Shown in pieces: positions 24,818 to 32,803 of a stretch of DNA of 51,434 nucleotides. Positions within the stretch are counted from its first letter, which is position 1, and each line of letters opens with the position of its first letter. Location: the NCBI RefSeq assembly GCF_000336635.1, contig NZ_AOLY01000009.1, positions 343,641 through 395,074 of the forward strand. Direction: 5' to 3'. The DNA is from Haloarcula japonica DSM 6131 (GTDB taxonomy: Archaea > Halobacteriota > Halobacteria > Halobacteriales > Haloarculaceae). Under the pieces are notes generated by a model. It ran no database searches, was not told where the DNA came from, and worked only from the letters and a program-made list of their open reading frames with translations. The position numbers and the translations under genes are program-made.

Positions 24818-26716
24818 TTAGTCACCTGCCGCGGGGACGTACTTCATGTTGCTCGCGGCGAGTTCCTCGCCGTCGATGCTGGACTCGAACCCGTCGACGA
24901 TCTCGGCGGGCTCGAACGGGTTGCCGTTGTACTTGAGGAGGCTCGACAGCTTGTCGCCGTACTTGCCGAGTTCCTTCTGGGTCAGACCGCGGAACTGGGC
25001 CGTCGCGTTCATCTCGACGACGAGCGCCTCGTCGACTGATTCGAGCCACTCGGAGACTTCCTCCTTCGGGTACGGGGCCATGTCGGAGACGCCGAGCGCC
25101 TTCACGGAATGGCCGTTCTCGTTGAGTCGGTCGACGGCCTCGAAGACGGTCCCCTGCTGGCTGCCCCACACGAGGATGCCGTAGTCGGCATCCTCGGGTC
25201 CGTGATAGGTCTGGTGGGACGCGTTCTCGTCCAGGTCGGCACGGATGTCGTCGAGCTTGCCGAGCCGACGGTTCATCTGTGCGATACGGTTTTCAGGGTC
25301 CTCACTGATGTGTCCGGACGGGTTGTGCTCGTTGCCCGTCGCGAGGAAACGGCCGTCCTTCTGGCCCGGCACGGAGCGCGGGCTGACGTTCGAGCCGTCC
25401 TCGGGTTCGTGGAGGAACCGCTGGAACTTCCCGGAGGTGTGGTGTGCTGCGTCCTGAATCTCCTCTTCGGTGAGGACCGAGCCGGGGTCGGCGTTCGGCT
25501 CCTCGTCGAAGTGGCTGGCCGGGAGGTTCCGGAGCTCGCCCTGTATCTTCTGGTCGTAGATGACGATAGCCGGGATCTGGTACTCGTAGGCGATGCGGAA
25601 CGCCGAGCGGGTCTGGGTGTAACACTCGCGGATGTTCGCCGGTGCGAACACGACGCGAGCGGAGTCGCCCTGTGACGTGTACAGGACGTGTTCGAGGTCA
25701 GCCTGCTCGGGCTTGGTCGGCATCCCCGTCGAGGGACCGGCCCGCATCGCTTCGACCAGCACGATTGGCGTCTCGGTCATCTCTGCCAGTCCGAGCGGTT
25801 CGGACATCAGCGCGAAGCCACCACCGGATGACCCGGACATGGCTTTCACGCCGGCATGGGACGCACCGAGCGCCAGCGCGGCGGCCGCGATCTCGTCCTC
25901 GACCTGTTCGGAGATCCCACCGAACTCCGGCAGGTGTTGGGACATGATCGTGAACACGTCGGTCCACGGCGTCATGGGGTAGCCCGAGATGAAGCGACAG
26001 CCCTCGTCGATTGCGCCGTAGGAGATCGCGTTCGAGCCCGAGAGAATGACCTGCTCCTCGTCGTGGGAGCCCTCGGGGACCTCGATATCGTGGTCGATAT
26101 CGAGTTCGCTGGCGGCTTCGTAGGCGTCGTGCAGGACGTTGAGGTTCGCCTCCTGCATGTCGCCGCTCATGTTCTGTTTGATTAGCTTCTCGAACTCGTC
26201 GGTGCTGATGTCGAGAATAGCCGCGGTCGCGCCGATACCGGCCGTGTTCCGCATGATCTCGCGGCCGTGTTCCTTGGCGATACCGCGGAGATCCATCGGG
26301 ACGACGTGCCAGTTGTTCTCTTCGGCGGCCTCTTCAAGGCCGATTTCATCGACGTCCTCGTCGTCGAGCAGCCCCTCGTCGTAGAGGAGGACGCCGCCCT
26401 CGCGGAGGTCGTCGAAGTTCTCGTACAGCGGTTTCAGCTCCTCTTTGCCGTAGTAGGCCTCTTCCTGTGGGTTCCGGGCGAAGGAGTCACCCAGGGCCAG
26501 CAGGAAGTTGTAGCCGTCCCCACGGGACTGTACCGGTTCGTCTTTCGCACGTACTTCTACGTACGTGTGGCCGCCACGGATACGCGACGGGTAGTGGCGG
26601 TGTGTGAATACGTTCAGCCCCGACCACATCAAGGCCTTCGCGAAGTTCTGGCTTGTCGAGTCGATTCCGTCACCGGAACCACCGGCGATTCGCCAGATTA
26701 GTTCGTTGTCTGTCAT
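24818..26716 (-). CDS. porA: 2-oxoacid (probably pyruvate):ferredoxin oxidoreductase, fused gamma-alpha subunit
   Basis: Partner of the beta subunit downstream. The 632-residue protein has an N-terminal gamma domain (about 1-190; RIAGGSGDGIDSTSQNFAKAL, SRIRGGHTYVEVR), then the alpha pyrimidine-binding domain (about 210-450; GSNAISYGAIDEGCRFISGYPMTPWTD, SGSSGGGFALMSEPLG, AMRAGPSTGMPTKPEQADL), and a C-terminal domain (about 520-630; GILVWGSQQGTVFEAVD). The gamma-alpha fusion is normal for halophiles. Start ATG at 26716. It leads a minus-strand transcription unit with porB and perhaps lrp. Confidence 0.88.
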   Translation of the reverse strand: MTDNELIWRIAGGSGDGIDSTSQNFAKALMWSGLNVFTHRHYPSRIRGGHTYVEVRAKDEPVQSRGDGYNFLLALGDSFARNPQEEAYYGKEELKPLYENFDDLREGGVLLYDEGLLDDEDVDEIGLEEAAEENNWHVVPMDLRGIAKEHGREIMRNTAGIGATAAILDISTDEFEKLIKQNMSGDMQEANLNVLHDAYEAASELDIDHDIEVPEGSHDEEQVILSGSNAISYGAIDEGCRFISGYPMTPWTDVFTIMSQHLPEFGGISEQVEDEIAAAALALGASHAGVKAMSGSSGGGFALMSEPLGLAEMTETPIVLVEAMRAGPSTGMPTKPEQADLEHVLYTSQGDSARVVFAPANIRECYTQTRSAFRIAYEYQIPAIVIYDQKIQGELRNLPASHFDEEPNADPGSVLTEEEIQDAAHHTSGKFQRFLHEPEDGSNVSPRSVPGQKDGRFLATGNEHNPSGHISEDPENRIAQMNRRLGKLDDIRADLDENASHQTYHGPEDADYGILVWGSQQGTVFEAVDRLNENGHSVKALGVSDMAPYPKEEVSEWLESVDEALVVEMNATAQFRGLTQKELGKYGDKLSSLLKYNGNPFEPAEIVDGFESSIDGEELAASNMKYVPAAGD

Positions 26717-26959
26717 GGTGAAATCCTCGGCCCCAGCTCTGGTGCCGTACCATTCCGTTGGGGGGCCATGACTAAAGATTTTCCACTATGTAACCACTCA
26801 TTAATCGTTATCTTTCGGTTCAGGCACCTCAGATTGCCGTTTTCGAAATAGGGTTCATCACTGGTGGGACAGATTCACAAGGCCAAGATACCTGTCTAAG
26901 TCACACTTGTCAGCTACCACTAGTAAGTCGTGTAACTCCCTCCCGCAACGACTAACACG
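26717..26959. promoter_or_regulatory. Divergent intergenic region between porA and the DICT gene
   Basis: These 243 bases separate two divergent genes and are clearly richer in A and T than their surroundings (notably 26770-26830). They must carry the porA promoter on the minus strand and the DICT gene promoter on the plus strand. I see no confident TATA box, gene or RNA. Confidence 0.5.
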
Positions 26960-27703
26960 GTGAATACCGATGTACAGTCGAGGATGTCGTTAACGGAACT
27001 CATCGCTGGCGTCGAAGACCACCAGAAGACGCTGACTATCTTCAACGCCGGGCCGACAGCGGCCGAAGACCTTCGCGAGCGCTTCGCGGACCGCAATGTT
27101 CGCGTCCAGACCGAGCAGACTGAGAGCGGCCGCCCGGGCGAGTTTATCACTCTCAGCGAGGACGAAGAGGTCACCGCGGCCGCGAGCCTCAATTCGTTCA
27201 CTGACTCGCTCGACGAAGGCCGTCAGTACATCACACGGGATAACAGCCCGTACGCGTCGATTCTCGATCATCTCGACGAGACGATGTTCACCTCGTGGTC
27301 CATCCAGCGAATGACCGCCGCGTCCCGCGAAATCGAGGACCGCGCGTGGCGCGTAGGACAGGGAACGTTGCACGCCGGCTTCCAGACCCTCTCGACTCTC
27401 CAGGGGGAACTCGACCTTTACGAACGGCTGGGTGAGACCGACGTGGATGTACACGCCTATGCCGTCCCTGACGTCGAACCACCCGAGTACAGTACGTTCT
27501 CGCTGCATCTGGAACGGTCGGACGAGATCGCCGACTCGTGGTTCGTTGTCTTCGACGGCGGCGGTGACCCGACCCAGAAGTGTGCCTTGCTGGCCGAGGA
27601 GCGCGAACCACGCGAGTTCTACGGTTTCTGGACCTACGACGAGTCGACGGTCGACTGGATTATCGACTATCTGGAGGAGACGTACGGCTATCTCGAACAG
27701 TGA
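26960..27703 (+). CDS. DICT-domain sensory protein
   Basis: The 247-residue protein matches haloarchaeal DICT-domain proteins (a sensory domain also found with diguanylate cyclases and two-component systems). It contains HQKTLTIFNA at the start and conserved segments ITRDNSPYASILDHLDE, DSWFVVFDGGGDPTQKCALLA and REPREFYGFWTYDESTVDWI. There is no output domain, so it may act through a partner. The start is a GTG at 26960; an ATG at 26984 is an equally possible start. Confidence 0.8.
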   Translation: MNTDVQSRMSLTELIAGVEDHQKTLTIFNAGPTAAEDLRERFADRNVRVQTEQTESGRPGEFITLSEDEEVTAAASLNSFTDSLDEGRQYITRDNSPYASILDHLDETMFTSWSIQRMTAASREIEDRAWRVGQGTLHAGFQTLSTLQGELDLYERLGETDVDVHAYAVPDVEPPEYSTFSLHLERSDEIADSWFVVFDGGGDPTQKCALLAEEREPREFYGFWTYDESTVDWIIDYLEETYGYLEQ

Positions 27704-27770
27704 AAGCCGCGCCCGAACTGGCCAATGCGGCTTGCCACGGCTTGCCGCTGGCTGCTATCTCGTCTGTGAC

Positions 27771-27953
27771 ATGACGAACGTCGCTGAGTCCCGGGAGTTC
27801 CGTATCGAAGAGACCGGAGAACGCGTCAACGGTCTCGAACTGGAGTTGCACCTGCTTTTCGGCGTCTGGGCCGTCATCGAGCGCCACGACGATCGGTGGG
27901 TCGTGGCGACTGACGACGGCGAACGCCGAACGCTTGTCGTTGTCTCGGAGTAA
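27771..27953 (+). CDS. Small acidic hypothetical protein, 60 residues
   Basis: ATG at 27771 opens a 60-residue frame with strand-rich pattern (FRIEETGERVNGLELELHLLFGVWAVIERHDDRWVVATDDGERRTLVVV), probably a small beta-barrel. Acidic composition fits a haloarchaeal protein. It lies 67 bases after the DICT gene in the same direction. Not recognised. Confidence 0.6.
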   Translation: MTNVAESREFRIEETGERVNGLELELHLLFGVWAVIERHDDRWVVATDDGERRTLVVVSE

Positions 27954-27971
27954 CCTGACGTGGACCGTATA

Positions 27972-28769
27972 TTAGGCTTCACTCCCAGACACGTCTTCGA
28001 ACACTGAGAGATCGTGACCGAGAAGCACCTCGGCCTCCGTGGCTCGCTGGCGGTCGCGACACCGTTCTAGGCTCTCCTTCCACGCGCCGTTGTTCCACAG
28101 GAGGCTCGTCGCCATGGACTGTCCCGCGTAGTTTGCCTCGACGTACGCTTCGTCGCCGACAACGAGAAGCGGCTGGTCCGGGCGGTCGATGAATGCCCCC
28201 ATGAGCCCGGGTGTGTGGCCGGGGAGATGGAGCAGTTCGATCCCGTCGGTGAGATGGTAGCTGTCGCCGTGGACGATCTCCCAATTCAGATCGCGGTTGA
28301 AATCGTGGTCGAGGTAGGCGATCGAGCCCTGATCCGTGTTGGCGCTGTAGTACGCATACGGGAGTTCCTCGCGGTGGACGTAGATCGGCACGTCCGTTCC
28401 TGCGAAGTTGTGCAGGCCGCCGGCGTGGTCCAGATGCAGGTGGCTCATCACGATGGCATCGATGTCGTCGACGCTGTAGCCCACATCTTCGAGATCCGCT
28501 GGCAGGGCGTGCTCGTCGGCATCGACGTGTGCGAACACCTCGTACAGCGGCGTCGGCCAGTACCCGTCGCCGGCTTCCGGGTGAGAGCCGGTGTCCCAGA
28601 GGACAGTCATCTCGGGCGTCTCTACGACGAGGTTCCAGACGACGTACGTTTCGTACTCGTGTTCCGGGTCGCGGTCCGAGGCTGTCGCGACGCTGTGGCC
28701 ATCGACGACGAAGTTTCGATCAGCCTGTACGCGGCCCCGGTCGACGAACGTCACTGCGAGGTCGTCCAT
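27972..28769 (-). CDS. Metallo-beta-lactamase-fold hydrolase, N-acyl homoserine lactonase-like
   Basis: The 265-residue protein has the dinuclear-zinc signature HLHLDH at residues 110-115 in SHLHLDHAGG, then LLHLPGHTPG and VVGDEAY, and a late GHDLSVF. This is the layout of the AHL-lactonase (AiiA/AttM) family, which opens the lactone ring of quorum signals. Haloarchaeal members may act on other lactones. The N-terminal MDDLAVTFVDRGRVQAD and an insertion WNLVVETPEMTVLWDTGSHP are usual. Start ATG at 28769. Its promoter lies beside the origin region. Confidence 0.83.
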   Translation of the reverse strand: MDDLAVTFVDRGRVQADRNFVVDGHSVATASDRDPEHEYETYVVWNLVVETPEMTVLWDTGSHPEAGDGYWPTPLYEVFAHVDADEHALPADLEDVGYSVDDIDAIVMSHLHLDHAGGLHNFAGTDVPIYVHREELPYAYYSANTDQGSIAYLDHDFNRDLNWEIVHGDSYHLTDGIELLHLPGHTPGLMGAFIDRPDQPLLVVGDEAYVEANYAGQSMATSLLWNNGAWKESLERCRDRQRATEAEVLLGHDLSVFEDVSGSEA

Positions 28770-28887
28770 ACAGTGTATACGGGCTGTCACAAAGTAAAGA
28801 GCGGTGCCGTTCGTTGTGGAAGGGGTTTCATGCCGTATCGACGCCGAGGTACTTTTATAGCGAGATATCCGGGAAAAGCGGGACCCA

Positions 28888-28910
28888 CACACACCACCCT
28901 GCAAGTGTTC
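28888..28910 (-). repeat. Origin recognition box, inverted copy upstream of the AT-rich stretch
   Basis: Reverse complement of the repeat whose 18-base core is AACACTTGCANGGTGGTG, identical to the best downstream copies over 23 bases. It faces the two direct copies at 29244 and 29290 across an AT-rich stretch, as inverted ORBs do in archaeal origins. Confidence 0.85.
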
Positions 28911-28921
28911 TCGGTGTTTGC

Positions 28922-28947
28922 GGGGATGGGGGTGGGGAGGGGGAGGG
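28922..28947 (+). other. Halophile-type G-string of the origin
   Basis: A 26-base stretch made of five G runs of 3-5 bases separated only by A, T or AT, lying 12 bases inside the inverted ORB. G-strings next to ORBs are a known haloarchaea-specific element. Five closely spaced runs could also fold into a G-quadruplex when single-stranded. Confidence 0.85.
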
Positions 28948-29243
28948 CCCCTTCACGTACTTAAAAGAGAGTCGGATTGTTCGATTCTACTTAGAGTCCA
29001 TTATCAGAATATTAGCTGTATATCGGGATATGAGTGTCCTGAAGCGCTTATAGCTTGGATTTCATAGAAGAGACCGTTCGACAATTACCACATCTAAATT
29101 GCTTGTACCGTAAAATATATGAATAAACTACTAGTTCTAGATCTTGTCCAAAACGAGATAGTCGAGAATCGCAGGACTCAAGTGTACTAGACGAAGGATC
29201 GGTGTAGGAGACTGCTCGTGGCTGTTTTCGAGAGGGATCGGAG

Positions 29244-29266
29244 GAACACTTGCAGGGTGGTGTGTG
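29244..29266 (+). repeat. Origin recognition box, direct copy
   Basis: Perfect match to the 23-base form of the inverted box at 28888, in opposite orientation. It lies about 100 bases before the orc1/cdc6 start. Confidence 0.87.
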
Positions 29267-29289
29267 ACTGTTCGCCGTGAAAACACTTG

Positions 29290-29312
29290 AAACACTTGTA
29301 CGGTGGTCACTG
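29290..29312 (+). repeat. Origin recognition box, diverged copy next to the orc1/cdc6 promoter
   Basis: The core reads AACACTTGTACGGTGGTC, two changes from the consensus. A further half-site AACACTTG precedes it at 29282-29289. It touches the TATA box at 29314, so Cdc6 binding here could repress its own gene. Confidence 0.75.
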
Positions 29313-29313
29313 G

Positions 29314-29322
29314 TTTTATATA
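29314..29322 (+). promoter_or_regulatory. TATA box of orc1/cdc6
   Basis: TTTTATATA ends 25 bases before the ATG at 29347, predicting a leaderless transcript. Confidence 0.75.
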
Positions 29323-29346
29323 GAGTCACTCAAAAGGTGGGATACG

Positions 29347-30675
29347 ATGGTCGACGTGAACGAGAACCCGTTCGATGGGACTGACGCGATCTTCGAACGA
29401 AAGCAACCGCTGAAAAAAGACACGTTCACGCCGGATACGATCTTTCATCGCGACGAAGAGATCGAGTTCTACATCAACGCGCTTCAGGACGTCATCGTCG
29501 GCCACGACCCCAACAACGTCTTCGTCTACGGCCCAACGGGAGTCGGAAAGACGGCTGTCACGAAGTGGGTACGGGACAAACTCGAAGAGAAAGCCGAGGC
29601 CGAGGACATCCCGCTCACCGTTGTTGGTCCAATAAACTGCCGGAACTACCGGTCGGCGTATGCGCTGGTCAATACACTCGTCAACGAGTTCCGTGACCCG
29701 GAGAACCAGCTCCCCGAGAGCGGCTACAGCACTGACAGTGTCTTCGAGTTCCTCTACGAAGAGATCGAGGCCGTCGGTGGGAACGTGCTTATCATTCTGG
29801 ACGAGATCGACAACATTCCAGCGGACGCGCGGAACGATTTCCTGTATGAACTGCCGCGGGCTGAAGCGAACGAGAACACGCCGATCACCGATGCGAAAGT
29901 CGGACTCATCGGGATTTCGAACGACCTCAAGTTCGTCGACGTGCTGGAACCCAAAGTGAAATCGACACTGGGGGAACGAGAGATCAAGTTCGGCCCGTAC
30001 GATGCGACCGAACTTCGGGACATTCTGGGTTACTACGCCGACATCGCGTTTCGGGAGGGCGTGCTCGGCGAAGACGTCGTCCCGCTGGCAGCGGCCTTCT
30101 CGGCACAGGAACGTGGCGACGTTCGGCAGGGGCTCCGAATTCTTGAGAAGGCCGGAGAGTACGCACGGATGGAGGGTGCGGATGGTGTGACAGAAGCGCA
30201 TACGCGACGGGCGACGGATACCATCGAAACTGACGAACTGCTGGATTACTTCGAGCACGACCTGAGTTCACAGCAGGCGCTGACGTATCTCGCGACGACG
30301 CTTGCACTCATCGAGCCGAAACACGAGGCGTCAACGAAACGGATCTACAACCTCTATTCTTCGATTGCGGAGTCGAGCGGCCGCCGCGTGAAGTCCGAGC
30401 GCAAGATCTACGAATTCCTCGATCAGCTTTCGATGCAGGGGCTGGTCCGCTCGGCCGAACGCAACCTCGGCCGCAAGGGCGGGCGCAAGTACATTTACGA
30501 GGTCACTGACGATCCGACCGATATCATCAACGCCGCGCTCCAGTCCTCCTACAGCGATGCCGTACCGAGTAACGTCAACGGGATTCTCGAACACTATCTG
30601 GAAGACGAGGCGACTGAATTCGAGGCACCGGACACGACCGACGACGAGCAACAGAACCTCTGGCAGTTCACGTAG
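29347..30675 (+). CDS. cdc6: Orc1/Cdc6 replication initiator (Cdc6E-like)
   Basis: AAA+ initiator that binds ORBs, melts the origin and loads the MCM helicase. The 442-residue protein has Walker A GPTGVGKT at residues 62-69 and Walker B LIILDE at 148-153. Sensor 1 is in LIGISNDLKF, a sensor 2 region follows near GDVRQGLRIL, and a C-terminal winged helix (about 330-425; KRIYNLYSSIAESSGRRVKSERKIYEFLDQL) contacts DNA. An ATG at 29347 fits the TATA box spacing. The flanking ORBs are probably its own binding sites. The gene could be called cdc6E by position, but paralogue assignment needs a tree. Confidence 0.94.
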   Translation: MVDVNENPFDGTDAIFERKQPLKKDTFTPDTIFHRDEEIEFYINALQDVIVGHDPNNVFVYGPTGVGKTAVTKWVRDKLEEKAEAEDIPLTVVGPINCRNYRSAYALVNTLVNEFRDPENQLPESGYSTDSVFEFLYEEIEAVGGNVLIILDEIDNIPADARNDFLYELPRAEANENTPITDAKVGLIGISNDLKFVDVLEPKVKSTLGEREIKFGPYDATELRDILGYYADIAFREGVLGEDVVPLAAAFSAQERGDVRQGLRILEKAGEYARMEGADGVTEAHTRRATDTIETDELLDYFEHDLSSQQALTYLATTLALIEPKHEASTKRIYNLYSSIAESSGRRVKSERKIYEFLDQLSMQGLVRSAERNLGRKGGRKYIYEVTDDPTDIINAALQSSYSDAVPSNVNGILEHYLEDEATEFEAPDTTDDEQQNLWQFT

Positions 30676-30712
30676 CCAGCGTCTTTGCACACCCCCTCCG
30701 CCTCACACAGCA

Positions 30713-31458
30713 GAACACTTGCACGGTGGTGTGTGTGTGTTCAGCGGCGGTCTCTCTATTGTGCAGTCCAGAACAGTTGCAGGGTGGTGTGTGTATGCCC
30801 ACGATAGACCGCGAACCCGAAGTGCTAACGAGCGATTATGTGGTATTTGCCCTCCGCTGCAGTGTGTAGAACACTTGCAGACCGGTGTGTCAGTCCGTCC
30901 TGTCGCCACACCGCGGTATTCCGTTTCGAAAACACTTGCAGGGTGGTGTCAACCCCGATTCGACGGAAAAGCCGCCCAAAACGGCCTCTTCCGAACACTT
31001 GCACGGTGGTGTGTCCCGTCTATTCCCTCCTGTTTCTATCGGTGCGGGAAACACTTGCAAGGTGGTGTGAAAGCCCGCACAGAGCGCCGAACCGCAGTGT
31101 AGTAACACTTGCAGGGTGGTGCTTTAGTGGAACCCGTGCGATGCAGACACCCGTGTGAACACTTGCAAGGTGGTGTGTGAACACCTGTTCACTGTTCTGG
31201 TCCGGTTGTAGTCGAACTGGAAACACTTGCAGGGTGGTGATAGAACACTTGTATGGTGGTGTCGGGTCACTTGTATAGGGCTGTCAGAACACTTGTAGGG
31301 TGGTGTACTGACCCAGTATCACTGATCTGATCCCTACAGCGACACAGCAACCGTCCCGTTCGGCGTGCCTGTGCTGTTCAGGCCATCGAATAATGCACTG
31401 TCGTACAATGATAAGGGCAGCTAGGATTTGTCAGAGAACACTCGAAGGGTGGTGTTCC
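30713..31458 (+). repeat. Cluster of twelve same-direction ORB-like repeats downstream of cdc6
   Basis: Copies of 23 bases start at 30713, 30771, 30869, 30930, 30993, 31049, 31103, 31157, 31221, 31243, 31287 and 31436, all on the plus strand. Ten fit the core AACACTTGCANGGTGGTG with at most two changes. The copy at 30869 has a changed centre, and the last (31436) is the most diverged. A further weak half-copy lies near 31266. The commonest spacing is 54-64 bases start to start. In H. hispanica the ORB-rich region after cdc6E negatively controls oriC2, probably by titrating Cdc6E, and this cluster fits that. The region between the convergent cdc6 and acyl-CoA dehydrogenase genes holds no credible gene. 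Confidence 0.9.
31334..31420 (-). pseudogene. Possible remnant of a gene C-terminus inside the ORB cluster
   Basis: On the minus strand a short frame bounded by stops ends LFDGLNSTGTPNGTVAVSL, which reads like the end of a secreted haloarchaeal protein with two N-glycosylation sites. There is no start codon. It fills the one unusually long gap between ORB copies (31309-31436). Only 28 codons, so chance cannot be excluded. Confidence 0.18.
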
Positions 31459-31522
31459 CGCGAAAAACACGTCGTTTGCGACGCAATCGATCAATCGACA
31501 GTGATCGTCCGAGCCCTCTCTA

Positions 31523-32677
31523 TTACATCGGGGCTTGGTTGTAGATGAGGTTCCGCTGGATGTCGTTGGCTCCCTCGTAGATGACCGGAATCCGGACGTC
31601 GCGGTACACGCGGGAAATCCGGTTCTCCGTCAGCACCGACCGACCTCCGTGGAGTTGCATTCCTTTCTCCGCACAGTCCATTGCGGCTTCGGTCGCCTTT
31701 GTCTTGGCCAGCGCAGCCCAGTAGCTGGCGTTCTCTTGGTTGGCGACGCGCTCGGCCGCGTGCCACGTGAGCGCTCGGGCGGACTGGAGACCGAGTTGCA
31801 TGTCGGCCAGTTTGTGCTGGACCGCCTGGAACTCGTCGACGGTCTTGCCGAAGGCCTCGCGGTCGTGGACGAACTCCCATGCTTCTTCGATGGCCGCCGC
31901 GGCAAGGCCGATGCCGTGCCCGCCGACGACGACGCGGCCGTGATTGAAGAACTCGGCGAGCATGTAGAAGCCGGCCCCTTCGACGCCGATGAGGTTCTCC
32001 TCCGGAATCCGGCAGTCGTCGAGCACGATGTGGGCCTGCTTGGACGCCCGGAAGCCCATCTTTTCGGGGATATGCTCGGCGTGGTAGCCGTCGGCGTCCG
32101 TCGGAACGATGAACATCGAGTAGTTCCCGTAGCGGTCGTTCGGGTCGGCACCCGTCTTGGCGTACAGCGTCACCCAGTCCGCTTCGACGCCGTTGCCGAT
32201 CCAGTACTTTTCGCCGTTGAGTACCCACTCGTCGCCGTCCTTCTCGGCAGCCGTCGTCATCCCGGCGAGGTCGCTCCCCGTCTCTGGCTCGGAGACGGCG
32301 AGGCCGGTGAGCTGGTCGCCGGCTGCGACGGGTTCAAGATACTCCTCTTTCTGCCAGTCCGCGCCGTGGTCCTCGACGATCTCTGCCCCGAAGCTGGCGA
32401 GCTGGATCGTCAGCGCGATCCCTGCGTCGGCTTTGTACAGCTCCTCTGCCATCGCAAGCATCTGCTGGAGGTCGTAGCCGCTCCCGCCCCACTCCTCGCC
32501 GATATCCTGGGCAACGAGGCCGGCCTCCCTGGCTGCTTCGAGCACATCCCAGGGATACTCCCCGGACGCGTAGTATTCCCCCGCAACTGGTTCGATATGC
32601 TCCGCGGCGAACTCCCGAGCCTCTTCCTTGACCTCGTGTGCGTGCTCCGGAACGAGTTTCTCGGATAGCAAGTCCAT
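31523..32677 (-). CDS. Acyl-CoA dehydrogenase
   Basis: FAD enzyme that introduces the alpha-beta double bond in acyl-CoA during fatty acid or branched-chain amino acid breakdown. The 384-residue protein has the usual N-terminal helical domain (GEEWGGSGYDLQQ), the beta domain with LTGLAVSEPETGSDLAGM and WVLNGEKYWIGNG, and the C-terminal domain with EAFGKTVDEFQAVQHKLADM. The catalytic glutamate is in IYEGANDIQRN near the end. Substrate range is not evident. ATG at 32677 gives the family length; ATGs at 32689 and 32704 are alternatives. Confidence 0.92.
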   Translation of the reverse strand: MDLLSEKLVPEHAHEVKEEAREFAAEHIEPVAGEYYASGEYPWDVLEAAREAGLVAQDIGEEWGGSGYDLQQMLAMAEELYKADAGIALTIQLASFGAEIVEDHGADWQKEEYLEPVAAGDQLTGLAVSEPETGSDLAGMTTAAEKDGDEWVLNGEKYWIGNGVEADWVTLYAKTGADPNDRYGNYSMFIVPTDADGYHAEHIPEKMGFRASKQAHIVLDDCRIPEENLIGVEGAGFYMLAEFFNHGRVVVGGHGIGLAAAAIEEAWEFVHDREAFGKTVDEFQAVQHKLADMQLGLQSARALTWHAAERVANQENASYWAALAKTKATEAAMDCAEKGMQLHGGRSVLTENRISRVYRDVRIPVIYEGANDIQRNLIYNQAPM

Positions 32678-32803
32678 GGGAATTATCATGGTTTGTGTAC
32701 TCATATACTCCGTGGAACTCCGCCAAACACCGTCGTAGTTGTTTCTCCGAAAAGCCTGATAATCGGCCAGTACGCTTTTGCACGGCTGTGGCCTTCCTCG
32801 AAC

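Larger units (their letters stand above)
28888..29346. other. Replication origin (oriC2-like) next to orc1/cdc6
   Basis: The region has all parts of a haloarchaeal origin. There is an inverted ORB at 28888-28910 and a G-string at 28922-28947. An AT-rich candidate unwinding stretch lies roughly between 28960 and 29160, with runs such as TTAAAAG, ATATTAG and AAAATATATGAATAAA. Two ORBs in the opposite direction stand at 29244-29266 and 29290-29312, followed by an adjacent orc1/cdc6 gene. It matches the published layout of oriC2-cdc6E in Haloarcula hispanica. No protein-coding frame is credible here. Identity as oriC2 rather than another origin rests on the downstream ORB cluster and chromosomal neighbours. 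Confidence 0.87.

Noticed and set aside
30713..31458. Regularly spaced repeats that could be read as a CRISPR array
   Set aside because: The repeats are not identical, spacing varies from 22 to 149 bases, no cas genes are present, and the same motif occurs in inverted form at the adjacent origin beside orc1/cdc6. They are origin recognition boxes.
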